Origin: an uncultured Burkholderiales bacterium
GTDB lineage: Bacteria > Pseudomonadota > Gammaproteobacteria > Burkholderiales > Burkholderiaceae
Reading direction: 5' to 3'
NCBI GenBank assembly: GCA_903845315.1
Contig: CAIMWY010000041.1
Coordinates: 1-10,766, forward strand
Length of the DNA stretch: 10,766 nt
Under the pieces are notes generated by a model that was given only the letters and a program-made list of their open reading frames with translations, made no database searches and had not been told where the DNA came from. Shown here in pieces: positions 6,785 through 10,766 of this stretch; position 1 is the stretch's first letter, and each line of letters opens with the position of its first letter. Position numbers and translations under genes: made by a program.

Positions 6785-8314
6785 TCAGTAGTACTGCTCG
6801 TTGGGGACGTAGCTCATGGCATGCACAGCGCTATCCATAGGCAGATAACTTGCTGAAGCGTTGGACGATGAAGTTTGCGAATGCGTGGTCAATGCGTGGG
6901 CAGACTGCATGATGTCTTGAACGATTTGCGCCCCAGTCCAACCTAAGTGAGTTGACTCCAATATTGCAACTTCGGCCGCTACCAAGGGGGCTGCCATTGA
7001 GGTGCCATTCCACGCATGCATTTGACCGTCGAGATCGAATGCGGTGAGGCCCACGCCCACAGCATCCACAAAGTTATAGGCCGTGCTGCCGCCGCTATGG
7101 TTTGAAAACGATGCCATGGTGTAGCCATCATTCATGGACTGACTGGCTCCAACCGCAATCACGTCAGTCATATGCTTGGCATACGCCGCAGGGAACTCTG
7201 GCATCACAGTGCTTTGATTGCCCGCTGCTGCGACGACCACCACGCCGTGGTCGCTCGCATATTGCATGGCGATTTGCAAGGATTGATTTGGCAAGGTTTG
7301 CCCAAGCGATAAATTGATCACTTGTGCACCATGGTCAACTGCATAAATCAATGCATCGTAAATGTTTATGTGCGTGCCAGTTCCGTCGGCGCCTAAGGCT
7401 TTCAATACCATCAGCTCGGCCCCATAAGCCCCACCTTGGATGCCGATGCCTTGGTCGGAGCTCGCGACCAATTCTGCGGCAGTGACCGTGCCGTGCCCGT
7501 TCTCATCTTGAATGTTGGTGTTGTCCTCGATGAAGTTCTTGCTGTAAGCGCTCAGCTTGATGTCTTTCATTAGGTTTTTGTTGCTCAGGTCAATGCCGGT
7601 GTCAATGTCGGCAATCACAATGCCTTGCCCTGTGAAACCATGGGCCCAGACCTTATGAAATCCCATGGATTCCAAATACCCAGGCACAGGGCCCAGCGCA
7701 TAGTCAGCGCCTGAGCTGAGCGAATGTCCCAACATCTGCTCAAGGGCACTGGCGACATCTGCTTGGCCCCAGCCGCTGACGCTGCTCCAATGCGAGGTCG
7801 CAGCTGATGCGGATGTGGTGGGGCTCAGAGTGAAGTGCGCGCTCAAGGGGGGAAGGCTGTCAGAGGCCACATTCCGGTGTGGAGATGGTGAGCGATTTGT
7901 CTGTGCATGAAGCGCTGAGGCGTGATGCTCGGTAGATTCAAGGGGCGATACATCGACGCGGGTGTGAACTTCTGTCGAAACATACTCAGGTATGTTGGCG
8001 TTGGTTTGACGAGTCACTGGGGATGACTCAAACGTCAGGTCTAGCGAGTAAACGCTTTCTTCAAAGATATAGGTTGCGTGTTGGTTAACAGGGGGCGCAC
8101 TGGGGGTAGCCGTTGAAAGAGCTTGCACCTCAATGTTGTAAATGCTTTCAACACCATCGGGCGTGGCTTGGATGCACAGGTCAAAGAAATCTTGGACAGC
8201 GATGGGAGCAATCGCAGGAGCCTCCATCAACTGAAGAGCAGTCATGACATTGCTGGTTTCTTGCTGTTTCTGACTAAAGTTAATGATTGACATGATGGTT
8301 CTTGCCATACCCAT
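6785..8314 (-). CDS. S8 family serine peptidase (subtilase) with long unrecognised N-terminal region
   Basis: This 509-residue protein has a complete subtilisin-type catalytic domain from about residue 212 to 475. The active-site residues are Asp238 (IADIDTG), His274 (NGHGT) and Ser439 (GTSMAAP), with oxyanion-hole Asn366 (AAAGN), so it should be an active endopeptidase. The first 200 residues match no domain I know. They include three loosely similar segments about 30 residues apart (near 55-68, 84-98 and 111-126) and then a Ser/Thr/Pro-rich linker (about 120-180). No Sec signal peptide, lipobox or membrane segment is visible, and little follows the catalytic domain except a Ser-rich tail ending in EQYY. 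Possible starts are ATGs at 8314, 8308 and 8293 (numbered as first base on this strand); none has a good Shine-Dalgarno sequence. The upstream region is very AT-rich, which hints at acquisition or silencing control. Confidence 0.88.
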   Translation of the reverse strand: MGMARTIMSIINFSQKQQETSNVMTALQLMEAPAIAPIAVQDFFDLCIQATPDGVESIYNIEVQALSTATPSAPPVNQHATYIFEESVYSLDLTFESSPVTRQTNANIPEYVSTEVHTRVDVSPLESTEHHASALHAQTNRSPSPHRNVASDSLPPLSAHFTLSPTTSASAATSHWSSVSGWGQADVASALEQMLGHSLSSGADYALGPVPGYLESMGFHKVWAHGFTGQGIVIADIDTGIDLSNKNLMKDIKLSAYSKNFIEDNTNIQDENGHGTVTAAELVASSDQGIGIQGGAYGAELMVLKALGADGTGTHINIYDALIYAVDHGAQVINLSLGQTLPNQSLQIAMQYASDHGVVVVAAAGNQSTVMPEFPAAYAKHMTDVIAVGASQSMNDGYTMASFSNHSGGSTAYNFVDAVGVGLTAFDLDGQMHAWNGTSMAAPLVAAEVAILESTHLGWTGAQIVQDIMQSAHALTTHSQTSSSNASASYLPMDSAVHAMSYVPNEQYY

Positions 8315-8596
8315 GGGGTTGTTCGATGAAGACTAATTAGCAAGATACGAACCATGCATTTTTTTAATTTAATAGTACTCATGAAAATTTTAAATTTAAT
8401 TCAATAGATAATTTTATTTGTTACTTATTGACAGGTCACCGCCAACTGAAAGTCGACAGCGAGGACGAACTGTTGACACCGGCATTTCACGCTTGGTGTG
8501 GGCTATTCAGTGGCAGGTCGGGTTGGGGCTGCGCTCGCTTGGACACGCTTTGAACCATGGCCTTGTGTATCCTTGCCCTAAACAACGGAGACACAC
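8315..8596. promoter_or_regulatory. AT-rich divergent region between subtilase and second Bug gene
   Basis: This 282-bp region must serve two outward-facing genes. The stretch 8351-8430 has about 13 G or C in 80 bases, far below its surroundings. It contains two near-identical 13-mers 32 bp apart. Two perfect TTGACA hexamers occur on the plus strand (8428-8433 and 8473-8478), but neither has an acceptable -10 box at 16-18 bp. Promoters are therefore expected but not located. GGAG (8587-8590), six bases before the ATG at 8597, is the ribosome binding site of the Bug gene. AT-rich stretches like this are known targets of xenogeneic silencers such as H-NS/MvaT-type proteins. Confidence 0.55.
8363..8407 (+). 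repeat. Direct repeat pair in the AT-rich divergent region
   Basis: TTTAATTTAATAG (8363-8375) and TTTAATTCAATAG (8395-8407) match at 12 of 13 positions and start 32 bp apart, about three turns of the helix. This spacing would place two bound proteins on the same face of the DNA. The AT-rich composition makes chance similarity more likely, so the regulatory role is only a suggestion. Confidence 0.5.
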
Positions 8597-9589
8597 ATGA
8601 CACGTCAAAAAACTTTCATTCATCGATTTTTTGCAATGGCCGCTGCAGGACTTTGGGCTTGTGTGTTGAGCTTGCCGGCCATTGCCGATACCTACCCTTC
8701 CCGGGCAGTCAAGTTGATCGTTCCTTTTGCCGCTGGCGGTGCTGTTGACCTGATTGGTCGCCAGATGGCCCTGGCGCTGACTGAGTCTTTCAACCAAACC
8801 TTTGTGATTGAAAATCGACCCGGGGCGGGAGGGCTGATTGCGCTGGAGCAGGTTGCCAATGCTGCGCCGGACGGCTACACCCTCGCGGTGGGTGGCGCGG
8901 GCCCACTTTCCATGAGCCCCTCGTTGTACAAAGAGCGTAACTTCGATCCCTTGGTCCGCTTTGAGCCAGTGATTTGGTTCGCCAGCACGCCCGTGGTGCT
9001 GGTGGTCAATCCAAATGTGAAGGCCACGAAAGTCAGTGAATTATTGGCCTTGTCCAAAGCAGACAAGCAGCAACTCAACATGGGCTCTGCAGGGGGCGGC
9101 AGCATCAATCATTTGGTGGGCGAATACTTCCAAGAAAAGAGCAGTGTCAAGTGGCTGCATGTCCCCTTCAAAGGAAGTGCGCCTGCACTCAGTGAGCTCA
9201 TGGCGGGACGACTGGACGTGATGATGGACATTGTGCCAACGGCATCCCCTCTTGTGAACAGTGGCAAGTTGCGTGCGCTTGCCGTGTCAACACCCAAGCG
9301 GTCTTCGCTTTTGCCGGATACCCCCACATTGCAGGAACTGGGCTACCGTGACTTTGATGTGAGTTCATGGATTTCATTGATGGCGCCCCATGGAACCGCC
9401 CCCGAAATAGTCCAAAAATTGAATGCGGCCCTCAACAAGGCGCTGCAAACAAATGCCGCTAGGGCGAGATTAACTGCTGTTGGTGCAGAGCCTGAAGGCG
9501 GTCCACCCGATCGCGTGACGCAGCGTTTGAAGCTAGAAATTCCTCGGTGGGCGGAGATCATCAAATCTTCTGGCGCTAAAGCTGATTGA
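8597..9589 (+). CDS. Bug-family tripartite tricarboxylate transporter substrate-binding protein (second copy)
   Basis: This 330-residue periplasmic binding protein has a Sec signal peptide with a positive start (TRQK, HR), a hydrophobic core at 11-26 and cleavage after LPAIA (residue 30). Bug-family landmarks are VPFAAGGAVD (42-51), IENRPGAGG (71-79), GSAGGGSINHLVGEYF (163-178) and HVPFKGSAPA (188-197). It is clearly a different paralogue from the gene at 2737, not a recent duplicate, since identity is confined mostly to family motifs. The ATG has GGAG six bases upstream. No TctA/TctB membrane genes are in the window. The following flavoprotein gene begins 20 bp after the stop with its own ribosome binding site, so the two are probably one operon and may act on one compound. 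The ligand cannot be predicted from sequence. Confidence 0.94.
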   Translation: MTRQKTFIHRFFAMAAAGLWACVLSLPAIADTYPSRAVKLIVPFAAGGAVDLIGRQMALALTESFNQTFVIENRPGAGGLIALEQVANAAPDGYTLAVGGAGPLSMSPSLYKERNFDPLVRFEPVIWFASTPVVLVVNPNVKATKVSELLALSKADKQQLNMGSAGGGSINHLVGEYFQEKSSVKWLHVPFKGSAPALSELMAGRLDVMMDIVPTASPLVNSGKLRALAVSTPKRSSLLPDTPTLQELGYRDFDVSSWISLMAPHGTAPEIVQKLNAALNKALQTNAARARLTAVGAEPEGGPPDRVTQRLKLEIPRWAEIIKSSGAKAD

Positions 9590-9609
9590 ACTGAACGGAA
9601 AGATCCAAG

Positions 9610-10662
9610 ATGTCAAGATTACAGACAACTATCGGGCGAATTCGTTTTAAAAACCCGATCATTTGCGGCTCTGGTGAGCACACCATGGATGAAGCCGGGA
9701 TTCGGGCCGCACTTGCAAGCGGTGTGGGGGCTGTGGTTGCCAAATCGACCAACGAGTCGGCCGCCGCAAAGTCCCAACTCGATAAAACAGACTACCGCGT
9801 GTTAGATGATGCGCATCGCGTACTTCCGTGGGATTTCAATGTCCCTCGCGAAGCCACGCTGTTTTGCCGATCCGGACTGGTGCAACAGGAATTTGAGCCA
9901 TGGATCGCGCAATTACTTTCCCTGGATCAGTTGGCCCAATCGTGTGACAGTTATGTCATTCCCAGCTTGATTTTGAGTGGTCTGGAGCAGTGCACCGCGT
10001 ATGCGCAGCAGATCGAACAAATGGGGTTTCGAATTCTTGAAGTCAATATTGGCGCCCCTCACGGCGACGAAGCTTCCAAGGGCGCCATCGTGTTGGAACG
10101 AGACGCAGGTCGGATAGAAACCATTGTCAGTCAACTGCGTAAAGCGGTGAACATCCCCTTGTGGATCAAGCTGACGGGGCAAAGTGAAGATCCTGCTGCA
10201 TTGGCTGTAGCCGCGCAAAAAAGTGGTGCTGATGCAGTCGTGCTCATGGGGCGTTTCATGGGTTTCATGCCCGACCTGGAAACCGAAGAGCCCTTGCTCA
10301 ATACCTCCGCCGCCATTGGCGGAGGCTGGGCACTTCCGCTGACTGCACGTTGCATCGCCTTGGCCAGAAAGCAAGTGGGCAAAGACTTCCCCTTGCTCGC
10401 GACCAATGGTGCGCGCAGTGGCCTAGATGTTGCCCGCTTCCTGCTATCGGGTGCCGTCGCGACAGAGATCAGTTCGCTGGTCATGATGCGAGGCTATGGT
10501 GCTTTGACAGAGGCCATTGATGAGCTGGATGCTTATCTGGAGCGTCGCGGCAAAACTGCGAGCGAGTTGGTGGGCGCTTCAGCAGATCGGCTGCAAAGTT
10601 ACGCTGATCAACCCGATCGCTTTGGCTTTTGGCATCAATTTGCACCTCCCACCGCAGCTTGA
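9610..10662 (+). CDS. Dihydroorotate dehydrogenase-like flavoprotein
   Basis: This 350-residue protein is a TIM-barrel flavoprotein of the dihydroorotate/dihydropyrimidine dehydrogenase superfamily. Visible FMN-site features are Lys45 in VVAKSTNES, Asn146 in EVNIGAPHG, Lys187 in PLWIKLTG, and the phosphate-binding segments ATNGARSG (264-271) and MMRGYGAL (292-299). The loop after Asn146 reads GAPHGDE where class 1 enzymes have SCPN, dihydropyrimidine dehydrogenase has SCPHG and class 2 has SSPN. The residue aligned with the class 1/2 catalytic Cys/Ser is therefore Ala149. Housekeeping PyrD is unlikely, and a catabolic or changed activity is more plausible. There is no iron-sulfur domain or membrane anchor. 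GGAAAGA (9597-9603) lies six bases before the ATG. It follows the Bug gene by 20 bp and converges on the SRP RNA gene. Confidence 0.85.
   Translation: MSRLQTTIGRIRFKNPIICGSGEHTMDEAGIRAALASGVGAVVAKSTNESAAAKSQLDKTDYRVLDDAHRVLPWDFNVPREATLFCRSGLVQQEFEPWIAQLLSLDQLAQSCDSYVIPSLILSGLEQCTAYAQQIEQMGFRILEVNIGAPHGDEASKGAIVLERDAGRIETIVSQLRKAVNIPLWIKLTGQSEDPAALAVAAQKSGADAVVLMGRFMGFMPDLETEEPLLNTSAAIGGGWALPLTARCIALARKQVGKDFPLLATNGARSGLDVARFLLSGAVATEISSLVMMRGYGALTEAIDELDAYLERRGKTASELVGASADRLQSYADQPDRFGFWHQFAPPTAA
10304..10325 (+). repeat. Perfect 8-bp inverted repeat inside the flavoprotein gene
   Basis: CCTCCGCC (10304-10311) and GGCGGAGG (10318-10325) flank a 6-nt GCCATT loop, giving a strong all-but-one G/C stem within codons for SAAIGGG. 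It is probably a by-product of Ala/Gly codons, but the predicted mRNA hairpin would be stable. Confidence 0.6.
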
Positions 10663-10689
10663 GGCGTCTGCATCAGGGGTGTATGGAAG

Positions 10690-10766
10690 GTGACGAGCCT
10701 TGACCCCAGCACTGGCTCCACAGTTAGGGCTGCTTGGTTCCCCACCTGACCCGGTTGGCCGCTTCC
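10690..10766 (-). ncRNA. ffs: Signal recognition particle RNA (4.5S RNA), 5' end beyond the window
   Basis: Read on the minus strand, 10752-10727 gives the signature domain IV hairpin of bacterial SRP RNA. In order it has GGGTCAGG, TGG, a GGAA tetraloop, CCA, AGCA and GCCC. The E. coli form is GGTCAGG, TCC, GGAA, GGA, AGCA, GCC, so the unpaired CAGG/AGCA internal loop that binds Ffh and the GNRA-type loop are kept while the pairs beside the loop differ in a compensated way. About 37 bases of the 3' strand follow, including GGAGCCAGTGC and GGTCAAGGCTCG. The 3' end near 10690 is an estimate, and the 5' strand runs off the right edge. With protein Ffh this RNA targets membrane proteins to the translocon. 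The gene converges on the flavoprotein gene. Confidence 0.88.

Noticed and set aside
8428..8478. Two perfect TTGACA hexamers as sigma-70 promoters for the second Bug gene.
   Set aside because: No acceptable -10 hexamer lies 16-18 bp downstream of either, so they are noted only as part of the intergenic region.
9610..10662. Housekeeping pyrD for pyrimidine synthesis.
   Set aside because: The catalytic loop lacks the Cys/Ser of PyrD, and the gene sits in an operon with a periplasmic binding protein.

Overview
The window looks like ordinary chromosome of a betaproteobacterium, most likely Burkholderiales and probably Comamonadaceae. This is inferred from the GC-rich coding style, two Bug-type (tripartite tricarboxylate transporter family) periplasmic binding proteins standing without membrane subunits, a DUF1302 outer-membrane protein, a DUF3297 protein and the form of the signal recognition particle RNA at the right edge. 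No mobile element, CRISPR array, tRNA or rRNA was seen.

Left part (1-2604): the 3' end of an amidohydrolase-2 family gene, then an AEC-family permease and the ribosome-rescue hydrolase gene arfB, all on the plus strand. A YibF-like glutathione S-transferase gene on the minus strand converges on arfB, and their stop codons abut inside the same six bases. A perfect 7-bp stem-loop lies between the amidohydrolase and the permease.

Middle part (2605-6761): a divergent intergenic region leads into a Bug-family binding protein gene and, 11 bp later, an SDR oxidoreductase gene with a GTG start, probably one transcription unit. A 142-bp intergenic region rich in nested inverted repeats follows, then a small DUF3297 gene and a DUF1302 outer-membrane protein gene that contains a G8 run.

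Right part (6762-10766): a minus-strand gene for an unusual S8 serine protease (complete catalytic residues, a long unrecognised N-terminal region, no visible signal peptide). It is separated by a strongly AT-rich divergent region from a second Bug-family gene, which is followed after 20 bp by a gene for a dihydroorotate-dehydrogenase-like flavoprotein. The flavoprotein has Ala where the family's catalytic Cys/Ser normally sits. The minus strand at the right edge carries the signal-recognition core of a 4.5S (SRP) RNA gene; its 5' part lies outside the window.

The two Bug genes, each paired with an oxidoreductase gene, plus the amidohydrolase and permease, suggest uptake and catabolism of small organic acids, but no substrate can be read from the sequence. 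I did not find a clearly new multi-gene system. The best leads are the protease with its AT-rich promoter region, the altered active-site loop of the flavoprotein, and the competing inverted repeats upstream of the DUF3297 gene.
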